A stretch of 64,000 bases of DNA. Source: Neostapfia colusana. Taxonomy: Eukaryota > Streptophyta > Magnoliopsida > Poales > Poaceae. The stretch spans positions 25,417,928 through 25,481,927 of the forward strand of contig JASWHV010000001.1 in NCBI GenBank assembly GCA_030760725.1, in the 5' to 3' direction. This document shows, in pieces, positions 25,420 to 37,506 of this stretch; position 1 is the stretch's first letter, and the number at the start of each line of letters is the position of its first letter. The position numbers were made by a program, and so were the translations under genes. The notes under the pieces are model-generated. The model made no database searches. It saw only the letters and a list, made by a program, of their open reading frames with translations, and had not been told where the DNA came from.

Positions 25420-25810
25420 ATGTGCGGGCTAGTCCGTTATCAACCGGACTAGGCCGATTTCTCTCTGACTACAAAACGGACAAGTCCTCCAAGTGTGGAC
25501 TTGTCCTCAGTCCTCACTTTCTCCACGCAGCGGACTAGTCCGATATGGACCGGACTAGTCCGATATGTCTCTGACTAGAGAACGGACAAGTCCGCCAAGT
25601 CCGGACTTGTCCATAATCTACAAAGTTCTCACCACAGCGGACAAGTCCAATATGGACCAGACTATTCTGATTTGTCTCTGAGTAGACAACTGACTAGTCC
25701 GCACTCTTACGGACTAGTCCGGTATCTCACAACACTTAGGGTTTTCCACACGCCGCACACCGAACTAGTCCAGAGTCCACCACGGACTAGTCCGGACATC
25801 GCAAACCCTA
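25420..25810. repeat. Array of GGACTAGTCC / GGACAAGTCC palindromes in the Copia 5' LTR
   Basis: At least ten copies or near-copies of the palindrome CGGACTAGTCCG and its variant GGACAAGTCC, irregularly spaced, end just upstream of the TATA box. Further copies lie at 26465-26520, in the 3' noncoding part (37795-37910), and in the 3' LTR (38720-39100, 39775-39815). Palindrome-rich LTRs are a known Sirevirus trait; this sequence variant is read directly here. Confidence 0.85.
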
Positions 25811-25833
25811 ACGGTAACCTTTGGAATCCCTAG

Positions 25834-25841
25834 TATAAATA
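25834..25841 (+). promoter_or_regulatory. Copia 5' LTR TATA box
   Basis: TATAAATA followed by GAGGTGT, directly after the palindrome array; conserved in the 3' LTR at 39133-39140. Confidence 0.7.
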
Positions 25842-26601
25842 GAGGTGTACGACCATACTACAACCTCTCTCGACCCCCTGCGCCGTCACACCTTCCAAGA
25901 GCCCATAATTCACATCTCTCCACACATTCTAACCCTAAAAGGATCAAATCTTTGAGGATTAGCAATTGATCAAAGGAGAGACTTGTTCTACACATCTTGA
26001 GCTCTTGGGTTTGATCTCTCGCACACTCTTGTTCATTTATTGTACATCTTTTGAGTGTGCTTGGTGGTATTCATTCATTGTAATTCTTGGGGAGCCCTAA
26101 ACTTGTGAGAAGGCCCCTTGAACGATTTATTTGCCCTTTGTGATTAGTGGAAGAGAATCGGCCTCCGTGGCGATTTGACGAGGGTAGGGTTGGTGAAGAC
26201 CCGGTCCTTCGTGGACTCCTCAACGGGGGCGTAGATTTCCTTCGTGGAATCGAACCTCGGGATAAAATCTTGTCTCTTGCTCTTGTGTTTTATTGTTCAT
26301 CATATTCTAGGGTTTACTTAATCTTGCGTAATTCACGTTAAAACATTGAAACTAAAGTTGATCTTTGTCATTCATTGTTTCATTGTTGTAATACATCTAA
26401 GTTCCCAATTAATTTCCGCTGCATAGGGTACTAGAAGTGAAAATATTGATCAACCTTGATCTTTCTAGTCCACGCATACCGGACTAGTCCGCACAGTACC
26501 GGACTAGTCTGATTTCCCTGTATTTGATAAATCTATTAAGTGTTTCAGGGATTAACAAAGAATCAAAAAGCCTATTCACCCCCCTCTAAGCTACATTCAA
26601 T

Positions 26602-26614
26602 TGGTATCAAATCC
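26602..26614 (+). other. Copia primer binding site
   Basis: TGGTATCAAATCC, a two-base variant of the tRNA-Met complementary TGGTATCAGAGCC, three bases after the LTR end. Confidence 0.8.
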
Positions 26615-26650
26615 AAACTCTTCAAAAGAGACTCATCGCTCGAAGAGACA

Positions 26651-28852
26651 ATGTCGGACATCAAGGATGTACACAAGAAGATCTACGATGAAAAGGGTGA
26701 TGATGAAAGGACTCAAAAGCTAAAGAAGCTACTCGACGCCATTCAAGACAGTGAGGACAATGATGAGGAGGTGCTCCAACTCAAGGCTCTTCTACGGAAG
26801 AAGGCACTCTCCCCAAAAGGGAAGAAGAAGATCGATGATGAAAAGAAAAAGAAAGGGGGTAGTCACACAGACTACTCCCGATATCCTTTTGACTGTGAAC
26901 GTTTTCCTCTAGGGAAAGCACCTTACTTTGATGGCAATGACTATTCAATGTGGAGACAAAACATAAAAATGGACCTTATATCTCTTAACCCAAGTTTGTG
27001 GCATATAGTGTGTACAGGGATAGATATCTCGGATGATGATGAAGAGCTGACTCCAAGCCAAAAACAAGACGTTCATCGGAATGCTCAAGCTGTAGTTGTG
27101 ATCACGTAATCACTGAGTCGAGACGAGTTCACCAAGGTGGATGGACTCAAAATTGCCAAGGAGATATGGGACACACTACAAACCACACATGAAGGTGATC
27201 GTCATGTACGCGAAGCCAAGATAGAAATGATTGAAGGTGAATTGGGAAGATTCACGATAGAAGAAGATGAATCACCACAAGATATGTACAATCGACTGAA
27301 GAATCTTATCAACAAAGTCCGAGCTTATGGCAGCAAAAAGTGGAATGATCATGAGGTCGTGAAGTTGATTCTCAGAGCATTCATGCCTCGCAACGTGACT
27401 CTTTGCTCTATGATTAGAGAAAGCCCCGGGTATCGGAAAATGACCCCAGACGAACTTCTTGGTAAGCCCATCAACTTTGGAATGATGGAGAATCAAGCCA
27501 AGCTTGTCAAGGAAATTGCCGATCTCACCTCGACAAAGAAGAAAGGAGTTGCTTTGAAGTCAACATGTAAACCCGTATCAAAAGAAGCTCGAGAAGCTCA
27601 TGGAGAAGACGACAGTGATGATGAAAGTAGTGATATCGATGAAGAAGACATGATCTTGTTCATGAAGAAGTTCAAGAAAATGATGAGAAGAAGGAAGGGT
27701 AGCAGATCAAACGAAGGAAGACAAAGGGACAAACAAAGACCCAAGATGAGACGGGTGTGCTACAACTGTGAAGAATATGATCACTTCATAGTAGATTGTC
27801 CATATGAAGAAAATAAGAGGAAGACTAAAGACAACAAGCCTCAACCAAAGAAAATGTTCAAGAAGAAGAAGCAATATGGCCAAGCGCATCTAGGGAAGGA
27901 GTGGGACTCCAATGATGAATCCTCATCCGAAGAATAAGAGGAGATTGCCACCATAGCCATAAAGAAGACTACCAATAAATCCACTCTCTTCCCAACTATG
28001 GGCGCATGGAAGGACACCGACAACACTTGTCTAATGGCAAAGGAAGGTAAAAGAAAGGTAACAACTAAATCTTCCTTCTCGCATTCTTTTACTAGTGATA
28101 TTGATAATTCTAGTGAGGATGATAGCAGTGATGAAAATGAATATATGCTTAGGGGTTTAGACAAAAAGACAGCTGCTAAGATGAAATTTCTATTTGATAA
28201 GCTTGTTGATATGGAGAAGTTAGTCAATCGTCAGGAAGATATGATCATCTCACAAAAGGAGGAATATCTTGAGATTGAAAAGCTTCTTGAACTTGAAAAG
28301 GAGCGAAGTAAATCACTAGAACTTGAGTTAGCTTCAAGCAAGGAAGCTTGCTTGAAGTTAAAAGACTCAAACGCCACCATCAAGGATGAACTTGCTAACT
28401 TGACCAAAGTTAACAAGATCCTTGAGGTACAAGTTGAGTCACTCAAGCAAAGTGGTTCTTCATCCACTTCAAGCTCACCTTCTCAACATATAAAATCTTA
28501 AACTAGTATTACTTGTGCTTGTGCCAAAAGTGACACTAACTTGAAGAAAAAGCCAAACTCGACAAAGGACAAGCAATCTTCTCAAAGTGGCATATTTGAC
28601 AAGGAGAAGATCAAGTATGCATGCAGTGCATACTCGGTCACAAGACCTCCTAATGTCAAATATGGCATTGGATATTCTTATGGTGAAAAGCAAAACGCTA
28701 GGAGCCACAAGAATAACAAGGGTTGCATTGCTTTTGGCAAGGGAAACTCTTCTCAAGTTAGAAAACTTAATAATTGTAAAGGTCCCAAAATTATGAATAC
28801 AAAGAAACACTTGTTTGCAAAAGTTGGTTTCATATGTATGAAATTTGAGACT
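26651..28852 (+). pseudogene. Copia gag (first part of gag-pol), three in-frame stops
   Basis: A single frame from ATG 26651 to about 28858 is broken only by TAA codons at 27107-27109, 27935-27937 and 28499-28501, with no frameshift. N-terminal charged helix; capsid-like UBN2 region (WRQNIKMDLIS, IWDTLQTTHEG); an acidic and then Lys/Arg-rich stretch; zinc knuckle CYNCEEYDHFIVDC at 27758-27799 (Cys and His kept, the usual Gly replaced); then a coiled-coil tail at about 28150-28440 rich in Leu, Glu and Lys. The frame is cut by the LTR fragment. A long gag with a coiled-coil tail fits Sireviruses. Confidence 0.88.
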
Positions 28853-31800
28853 TGTTAAAACTTTTCCACATGTGATAACACACATGAGGGTTTTCTTCAC
28901 ACAAGTTAAATGTTTAATTGAAAACTTGGAGCCCAAGAGGGATCTAAAACAAAGATGGGAAGTTCCCATAGGTGTGAGAAAACAAGAATCAGATTTGGAA
29001 CAATGTGTTCAAAATAAAATTCAAATGAGAACAACACAATGGAATTCAAAACTGTTGTGCTGAAAATCTCATTTGCAGCAGCCAAAATTTAAATCTGATT
29101 TCATATTTGAATTCTTTGGGTCCAAATTAGGGGGTGTGCAAAGTTTCATGATTTATGGAAATGAATTGCAACCCATATTCCAAAATGGACTTAAAATGAC
29201 AAAGAATTCAAATGCATATTTGGATTTGGATGAAACTTGCCCAATTATCCAAATACATATCAGATTTGAATTCCCACAATTGAATTCCATCAATATTCAA
29301 ACTTGGGAGATATTTTAGAGGGAGATAAGGGAGGACTGACATGTGGGACCCACATGTCATTGGGAGTACTGAAATTGCAAAAGATCTTCAGTCAACAGTC
29401 TCTGTTTTGCTTACCTCCCACGAGAAGCAATCGGCAGAGCCGACAGCGGCGCTCACCGCCTCGGGCGACCGCCTCCCCACGGGAACCGCCTCACCCCAGG
29501 GCTTTATTACCCCCTGTCGTGCTCCCTTTCTCCTTCGACACCTAGGCCTCAGCGCTGTTCTTCCCTCCCTCACCCGAGAAGCAACCGAGCACTGCCGCCG
29601 TGCGTCAATCGCTCGGCCACACCCTAGGTCACGTGAAAAACTTCGTCTGAGCAGCCAAAAACAACCACAAACCTTTCCACGACCTCCTCGTGCCCTCACC
29701 GAGGGAGTTCTTGCTCTCCACACCGAGGTACCCCAGTTTCAGCGGCCGCCATACCACGGCAGCGACGTGCTCCCGTGAACAGACTCCTCCAGAGCTTGTC
29801 ACGACCAAGCGAGGCCACTTTTGGACGCGCAGGAACTCCGTGCAGCTTCCACCCGAAGCACGGAGCCTATCTCGGCCCCTTGACGGTGAATTTCGAAGAT
29901 CTCCTCCGGTCGGTGAAAACTGACCCGCGGGTATGAATCCGTGAAATCCTCGAGTTATATTCATTTTGAGCATTTCAAATTGCACACACGGGATGTAGAC
30001 TTGCTTAGCAACAACTTTCCTTTTGGAACCTAGCTAGAAACCCGCTCTGCACGGCGTGATTTCGATCTTTCTAACGGTGGTTGTGGTAGAGACCGTCGGG
30101 TGCACGGTGAACCCTAAGTTAGAGCCATCTCCGAGCCACTTCTTTTCCACGTCGATGATCCCTAGCGTCCGCCGGTGCTCTAGAGCTTGGAAACCGAAGC
30201 CTAGAAGGCTTAGGGCGTCGGGGCGACGTCGCCGGACTTCGTCCGAACCGTTGCGTCGTCGCGGGCTAGTTTGGGGGCCCTGCCAGCTCGAGCAAACCCC
30301 ACCAGCGTGTTCCTCACGTTGAATAAGGGGCTGGCGGCGAGTTTCAGCGTCATGGGTGGCCGGACGACCGATTCCGGAGCTTCTCCGGCGAGCCCGGCGG
30401 CGGAATCGTGCGGGAGCGAGAGGTGGAAGACGACCTCCCCGGGCCCGCGTGCCAGTGACTCGGGATAGAAGAGCTAGATCCTCTATGGCGCTGGATCGGC
30501 TGTGACAGCACGGGAAACAACCCTGTGACCCCGTGCGGCACGCTCCCGGCAGCAGACACGTGTCCCTGGTCCCACAATCAGGTTTAAACATTTCTCGGAT
30601 TTATTCAAATTCCAGATTTTTCCCCAAACTTTAGAAGACCATAACTTTTGCTAGGAACCTCCAAATTTAGTGATTCAAATTGGGTTAGATTCAGATTGAC
30701 AAACTCTATCCAAATAAGCAACCCAATTTGTATGAAAGTCTTTATTTAATTCTGGAAAATTCTTTAAAGCTTTTCAGCAAAAGAATTTTAGAGGGAGTTT
30801 GGTTTATCCAAAAATCCTCAAATTTTGCCAGAATATTCTATACGGTGTTATTAGACTCCTGTAAAAGTTTCAGCTCATTTGGAGTTGAATTGATCAGGGT
30901 AATTCAGATTGTAAGTTCCTGTATTCAAATGAATACAGAAACATTTTCAGAGAATTTCCAAAACTTGTAAATTTAGTTCTGGGAAATTCTTAGCTCCAAA
31001 AATCCTAGGAAAATTCATGTAGACTCTAGGAACTATAATTGAAATTGTGGTTCACTGAGTTTGACATGAACATGGGTTTTAACTCAGAATTAATTCATCT
31101 TTGATTAAACACTTAGAGAATTGTTCTGAATAAACCACTCCATGAAAAGTGCTAAATTTTGGTCCAGAGGACTTTCTTGTGACAAGGAACTCACATGAAA
31201 ATTCCCAGATCCATTGGAGCTCTGGATCACCACTGTCATAGGTAACCTCTTAAGGTGATCAACACTTAAGTGGGAAAAGCACTGAATATTTGATCTTAGT
31301 GTTTAAGCCCAACCCAAACCACTAGCACCAGTGTCATTTTAAATTCTTAAACAAAGTTCCAGTTTTAAAACTGTCCTTAGATCTTATTAGCAAAAGCTTT
31401 TCAATTAAATACATATGCATGATCATATCGTGTAGCATATATGTGAAGAAGGTGAGAAGGACTTGAAGTGAAGATCAAGGAGGGAGGAAAACAAGTGATC
31501 AGCTCCAAGTGATCATCACTAACTGATTTTAATCTTAGTCACCTGCAAAACAGGCAAGCCCCGGTTTGCATTTGAACAGTTTTATAAAGTATTTTCATTT
31601 GTAGAGATCATAATTTTGCATCATTGATTGCAATAAGTCTAGATGATATTGAAAACCCCACTTGCATGACCAGAAATACCTAAGAGAGAAATGGTAGAAT
31701 AGCACCTCCTCGAGTGGATTTGGCTACGCTAATGTTAGTAGGAAAGGTTCGGTAGAAGTCGAGTAGTTGGAATCTACTCGCGAGTTTTAGGGCTGGTTTA

Positions 31801-33050
31801 CTTGGAACGGGTCCGAATTAGAAAAGATGAGGAAAGTTCACACATAAGAAATGGAGACCGGGCAGGGAGGTTTAGATGCAGCAGGTTGCAGGCCGTGCGT
31901 GCATAGCCCTGCCTGTGTCGGTTAAGGCCCGTCCGTGCTTGGCCCTGTTGGACAAGTTTGAGTTTTGTACCGGGCGCATACTGGCTATATGGGACCCAGG
32001 AAACCGATGTACCATGGGAGATCCATAGTGGAACTTTTCCAACTGCCTTAGGCTTTCGGCGTCAGGGTAGCAGGAGGTACCTCGCTCAAGAACATACCAC
32101 TGTGGGCATGTACCTTGAGGGAGCTTGCGTACTTGGGGCAGTTGGACTACGTCCAATGTGGAAGATCTTGGGAAAGGTGGCCGCGTACAACGTCAGTCGA
32201 GGTTGCTGCCGGCAACTCGGAGTACGGGTGTACGTGTCGTGTAGTCCGGGCGTGTACTGATTCGAATCACCGTCGCTCGCGGTTATATGAGCATACTTGC
32301 CCACTGCGTCTTGACGTAGTAAGAACTGAACTGGTTATTCTTTTGAACTTGATAAGGCTGTGCTATAACTTGTATTGCAACCATGATTGAATTAGAGATA
32401 GGCTCATTAAACTTTACTTTCACTTTGTGTAAGGAGCATCGCAACAAAGCGTTTCTTGTTTGATTGTGGAGTTGCGATGCTTTTTAGCTCAAGGTCTGCA
32501 CAATAAGGCATAAAATCTGAAAGTTAAGGATCAACTTTAGGCGAGTCCTTTATGCAAATCTAGCCGACCCAATTGCAACCGTCGCGCATGTAGAGTTTCT
32601 TGTTTAGGAGAGACGGGTCAGACTTGCTGAGCCTATGTGCTCTTGGTTTTGCATGTTAACATCGATGATGAAAAGAAGGTTGTCCGGTGAGACTCGGAGA
32701 CTTCCGAGTCATTTAACCCAGGGAGAACCCAGTCGTTGCTGTTGTCTTCGTGTTGCTAGCGAGAGGAGTCCGCGGGCTGGACTTCATCTCGAGTGCTTTT
32801 AGTTATTTGATGTGAGTTGATATAGACTTCTGCTGTAGTTACTTGATGTAAAGTATTTACAAAGAAAAACTTGTAAGCTTCCACTATTGTTTTATGTAAT
32901 ACATTGTTCCTCATATGTGTGCTGTTGGGTGCCGCACAACACGGCACCACCCAATGCGATTCCCGGGCGAGTGGCCTGTCTCGGTTGGACGGGGCCGCGT
33001 CAGCGTGGTATCAGAGCTGAGCCCTGTCTCAGTCGGTACCACGCCCGTCT
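28853..33050 (+). mobile_element. LTR (plus PBS) of a Gypsy-1-related element inside the Copia; truncated copy
   Basis: About 4.1 kb with no coding domain, ending GGGGCCGCGTCA at 33002, followed by a perfect PBS. The same LTR-end/PBS junction (GGCCGCGTCAGCGTGGTAT) occurs in Gypsy-1 at 8733-8745 on the other strand. 31840-32300 is similar, in reverse complement, to 22130-22600, and 32430-32560 to parts of 9150-9300. It is therefore a 5' LTR plus about 50 bp of interior in + orientation, with the remainder deleted. The left edge (TGTTAAAAC at 28853) is my best guess; the right edge is between 33018 and 33055, where Copia sequence resumes. No clear TSD is seen. GC-rich ORFs at 29300-30600 are not supported as genes. 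Confidence 0.75.
33006..33017 (+). other. Primer binding site of the LTR fragment
   Basis: Perfect TGGTATCAGAGC, three bases after the LTR end CA at 33001-33002. Confidence 0.85.
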
Positions 33051-34194
33051 CAATAATGTTGATAAATTTAACACTGTGAACACATATGAACAACAACTTC
33101 TATTTATATCTTTTGATGCTTCATATGTACTTATGAAAAGTAATCTTGGAAGAGTTTATGCTAAATATGTTGGGCCACGCCATGGGAACACCAAGTCTCA
33201 TGTGGGTGCCCAAATCACTTGTGACTAACCTCAAAGGACCCAAGCAAGCTTGGGTACCTAGGACCAAGGCATAATTTGTCTTTTGCAGACTTATTCATCC
33301 AGTGGAGCAAAATGGGTGCTAGATAGTGGATGCACCAATCACATGATTGGAGAAAGAAGAATGTTCGTGGAATATGAAGAAAATGAAGATCCAAGCGAAG
33401 GCATTTACTTTGGTGATAATAGTCAAGGAAGAGTGCTTGGTACCGGTAAAATTGCAATTTCATCAAAACATACTCTCTCTCATGTTTTACACGTTGACTC
33501 CTTGGATTATAACCTTTTGTCCATATCTCAATTATGTGACAAGGGTTATAATTATTTATTCACTAATGAGGGTATGACTGTCTCTAGAAGGAGTGATAAC
33601 TCAATTGCATTCAAGGGTGTGTTAAAGGGAAAACTTTATCTAGTTGACTTCAACAAAGATAAAGCCGAACTTGACACATGCTTGATTGCAAAGACCAACA
33701 TGGGTTGGCTGTGGCATAGACGGCTAGCACATGTTGGTATGAGGAATCTTCAAAAACTCCTTAAAGGCGATCACATCCGAGGTTTAAAGGATGTTGTTTT
33801 TGAGAAAGACAGTCCTTGTAGAGCATGCCAAGAAGGGAAGCAAGTAGGAGCACCCCATCCCGCGAAGAATGTCATGACTACAACAAGACCGCTTGAGCTC
33901 CTCCACATGGATCTATTCGGTCCAATTGCTTACATAAGCATCAGCGGTAATAAATATGGTCTAGTCATTGTTGATGATTTTTCACGCTTCACGTGGATTT
34001 TCTTTTTGCATGATAAGACAGAAACTCAAGGAACCCTCAAGAAGTTCATCAAGCGTGCCCAAAATGAATTCTCATTGAAGATCAAGAACATACAAAGTGA
34101 CAATGGGACAGTGTCGGTACCTGAGATATGGGGTACCCCCGCGCACAGGGTAAAATGCCTAAGGTACTCGCCCTTCTCCTTAGGGAGAGCTCCG

Positions 34195-34445
34195 AAGGCG
34201 CCACGCGTCCGGCGGGGCCGGACCTCCCTCTCCTCAGAGGAGAGCTCCGGGTCCGCCACGTGGCATACAGAAGCCGGACCTCCCCCTCCGCGGGAGAAAG
34301 GTCCGAAGGCGCCGCGTGTCCAGCGGGGCCGGACCTCCCTCTCCTCAGAGGAGAGCTCCGGGCCCGCCACGTGGCAGCAGAACGGCGGACCTCCCTCTCC
34401 TCAGAGGAGAGCTCCGGGCCCGCCACGTGGCAGCAGAACGGCGTT
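34195..34445. repeat. Tandem U3 repeats with CACGTGGC in the solo LTR
   Basis: Four to five units of about 50-75 bp built around GGACCTCC...GAGAGCTCCGG...GCCACGTGGC. Each ends in an ACGT core motif. Located upstream of the TATA box at 34831. Confidence 0.8.
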
Positions 34446-34830
34446 GCCTGCCCCGAGCGATAGGCAGCGGGCGTAAATACGCCCCATACCTTGCCCGTAC
34501 AAGGTATTCAAGGCCCGCGTCTTCCCAAGACGCGGAGACGCGGAGCACGCTTCTGTCAGGTGCCGTTGCGCCCAGTCACATCACAGACTGGCGCGCGGTG
34601 TCAGAACCTGTCAGCCAATAAACACCGCGACAAGACATCCCATGCCGCCTGCGCCGTCATCAACCACTACGACTAGCATGCGGCATGGGCAGGGCGGCAA
34701 GATAAAGACTCAGAAGCCTTCGACCAGAGACAACTACCAGCATAACTGCAGATACGGTAGATAATAGACAATCTTCCTGGGACCACCTGTCGGGTCCCAG
34801 CTCCCCTTGTAAGCCGCCCGAGTCTTGGAC

Positions 34831-34838
34831 TATAAAAG
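34831..34838 (+). promoter_or_regulatory. Solo LTR TATA box
   Basis: TATAAAAG in GGACTATAAAAGGCTC, about 390 bp downstream of the ACGT repeat block. Confidence 0.65.
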
Positions 34839-37506
34839 GCTCGGGTAGGCGTCGATAGCAAGGGTTCGCACTTTGCAACTCATACGCTAGCCATACACTC
34901 TCAAGCTGTAACTCACCCCCAAGCTCAGGCCTCCGATCCTGAGCAGCAAGCAATACAGCGAGCTCCATAGCTCGCTGTGGACGTAGGGTTTTACGCTCCG
35001 GCGGCCTGAACCACGTAAAACTCGTCGTGTCAAGCTCTTACTAACTCGTCCATCTGCGCAAGCTCTCCGCTAGAGACTAGCCCCACCGAAAAAAGAACCT
35101 TCGCGGGTTTCCCAGTGCAGGCCCGGGGGAAGTGTCGACCGAACACTTCGACAGACAGAATTCAAGAACACCCATGTTGAGGAGTATCTAAACGAAGAAG
35201 GGATAAAGCAAGAATTTTCAGCACCATATACTCCTCAACAAAACGGAGTAGTCGAAAGGAAGAAAAGAATTCTCATTGAGATGACAAGGACAATGCTCGA
35301 TGAATACAAGACTTGGACAGGTTTTGGGCTGAAGCGGTTAACACCGCTTGTCACGCCATAAACCGACTATATATTCATCGGTTGCTCAAGAAAACTTCAT
35401 ACTAACTACTCACGGGTAACAAGCCAAATATTTCATATTTTCAAGTTTTTGGTTCAAAATGTTATATTTTAAACAAGAAGCCAAGGGCTTCGAAGTCCGA
35501 TGAAGGTTTCTTACATGGCTATGATTCGAACTCATACGCTTATCGTGTCTTCAACAAAACCTCCAAACTTGTTGAAGTAGCACGTGACGTAGTGTTCAAT
35601 GAAACTAACGGCTCTCAAGAAGAGCAAGTTGATCAATGTATGCTAGATCAAGAAGAAGCTTCATGTCAAGCATTGAGAAGAATGGCATTGGGCGATGTTC
35701 GACCATAAGTGCCACCTTCAAATGCGAATGAAGAAAATGAACCGCAGGTGGAGGAAAATGATCAAGGGGGAGCTTCCATACAAGATCAACCTCAAGAAAA
35801 TCAAGAAGATCAAAACATCAATGAGGGCAACTATCCATGGGGAGAAGAAGATGATAATGAAGATTCAAGACCACAAGTGCCACATCCAAGAGTACACCAA
35901 AGCATCCAAAGAGATCACCCCATCGACAACACAATTGGTGACATCCAAAAGGGAGTAATAACTCGATCTCGCATAGCTATTTTTTGTGAACACTATTCTT
36001 TTGTATCTTCTTTGGAACCATACAGGGTTGAGGATGCATTAAAAGATCTGGATTGGGTGATGGCGATGCAAGAAGAATTGAATAACTTCAAAAGGAACGA
36101 AGTGTGGGAGCTTGTTGAAAGACCCAAGTCCAACGTCGTCGACACTAAATGGATCATCCGCAACAAGCAAGACGAACATGGAGTGGTAACAAGGAACAAG
36201 GCACGACTTGTGGCAAAAGGGTACTCACAAGTCAAAGGTTTGGATTTCGACGAGACTTTTGCTCCCGTAGCTAGGCTTGAATCGATTCGTATATTACTTG
36301 CATATGCTACTCACCATGATTTCAAGCTTTATCAAATGGGTGTGAAAAGCGCCTTTCTCAATGGACCGATCAAGGAGGAGGTGTACGTGGAGCAACCACC
36401 CGGTTTTGAAGATCAAGAGTACCCCTACTATGTGTTCAAACTGCGTAAGGCTCTCTATGGCCTCAAACAAGCTCCTAGAGCTTGGTATGAGTGCCTTAGA
36501 GATTTTTTGATTGAAAATGACTTCAAGATTGGAAAAGCTGATTACACTTTGTTTACTAAACACTTTGATGATGTTCTCTTCATTTGCCAAATCTATGTTG
36601 ATGATATTATATTGGTTCAACTAACAAATCCTTTTGTCAAGAATTTAGTAAGATTATGACAGATAGATTCGAGATGTCCATGATGGGAGAGTAGAGGTAC
36701 TTTTTGGGATTCCAAGTGAAGCAACAAAAGGACGGGACGTTCATAAGCCAAACAAAGTACACTCAAGACATTCTCAAGAAGTTTGGAATGGACAAAGCAA
36801 AGCCCATAAAGACTTCCATGGCGACAAATGGACACTTAGATCTCAATGAAGATGGATCAAATGTGGATCAAAAGGTATATCGTTCCATGATTGGCTCCTT
36901 ACTTTATTTATGTGCATCTAGGCCTGATATCATGTTGAGTGCATGTTTGTGTGCAAGGTTTCAAGCCAATCCTAAGGAATGTCATTTGACAGCCGTTAAA
37001 AGGATCTTGAGATATTTAGTTCATACACCCAACCTAGGCCTTTAGTATCACAAAGGTTCAAAATTCAATCTCATTGGATACTCTGATGCAAATTATGTCG
37101 GATGCAAGGTAGATAGAAAAAGTACTTACGGTACATGCCAATTCCCAGGTAGATCCTTAGTTTCTTGGTCCTCCAAGAAACAAAATTCAATTGCCTTATC
37201 CACGGCCAAAGCGGAGTATGTTGCAGCCGGGAGTTGTTGTGCACAACTCCTTTGGGTGCGACAAACTCTAAGGGATTACGATTACAATATGAGTCGTATT
37301 TCACTCCTTTGTGACAATGAGAGTGCAATTAAAATTGCCCATAACCCTGTTGAGCACTCTAGAACCAAACACATAGATATCCGACATCATTTTTTGAGAG
37401 ACCACTCAATGAAAGGAGACATAGCCATTTCCCATGTCAACACTGAAAAACAACTAGCCGATATCTTTACCAAGCCACTTGATGAAAAACGCTTTTGTGA
37501 GCTCTG

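Larger units (their letters stand above)
25164..26599 (+). repeat. Copia 5' LTR (1436 bp)
   Basis: Begins TGAAAGTGCATC and ends CTACATTCA just before the PBS. It matches the 3' LTR copy closely. The end is confirmed by the 3' side, where ATTCA at 52196-52200 is followed by the TSD. Confidence 0.93.
34112..35153 (+). mobile_element. Solo LTR (1042 bp) in the Copia integrase, TSD GACAG
   Basis: Begins TGTCGGTACC and ends CTTCGACA; flanked by GACAG at 34107-34111 and 35154-35158. Contains a TATA box, U3 repeats and no coding region. The start resembles, in reverse complement, 52957-53001, so the family also supplied the oldest layer of this nest. A solo LTR implies recombination between two LTRs of a full insertion. 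Confidence 0.93.
33055..37506 (+). pseudogene. Copia pol: protease, integrase, RT, RNase H; split by a solo LTR
   Basis: Resumes with the linker containing FDASYVLMKS (about 33110) and a WVPKS-type segment. Then protease WVLDSGCTNHM (DSG at 33322-33330), GAG-pre-integrase HHCC (HRRLAHVGM, CRACQEGK), and integrase core with MDLFGPI and QSDNG. The solo LTR cuts the core at 34111; it resumes at 35159 with YTPQQNGVVER, which carries the third acidic residue of the DDE triad. A frameshift follows near 35320. RT lies in 35709-36659 with KARLVAKGYSQ and YVDD at 36594-36605, then a frameshift or stop at 36657. RNase H (36704-37506) includes GYSDANYVG, KAEYVA and KHIDIRHHF, with a stop near 37045. Confidence 0.9.

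Noticed and set aside
25420..25810. Evenly repeated short motifs suggesting a CRISPR array
   Set aside because: Repeats are short palindromes with irregular spacing in a plant LTR; no spacers or cas genes.
29300..30600. GC-rich region with ORFs of 110-185 codons that might be a gene inside the Copia
   Set aside because: Corresponds in place to the GC-rich middle of the related Gypsy-1 LTR; no intron-exon structure or domain.
34026..34621. Several ORFs with repeated Ser/Glu/Arg peptides on both strands
   Set aside because: They come from the U3 tandem repeats of the solo LTR; all frames are open because unit lengths and GC content are high.
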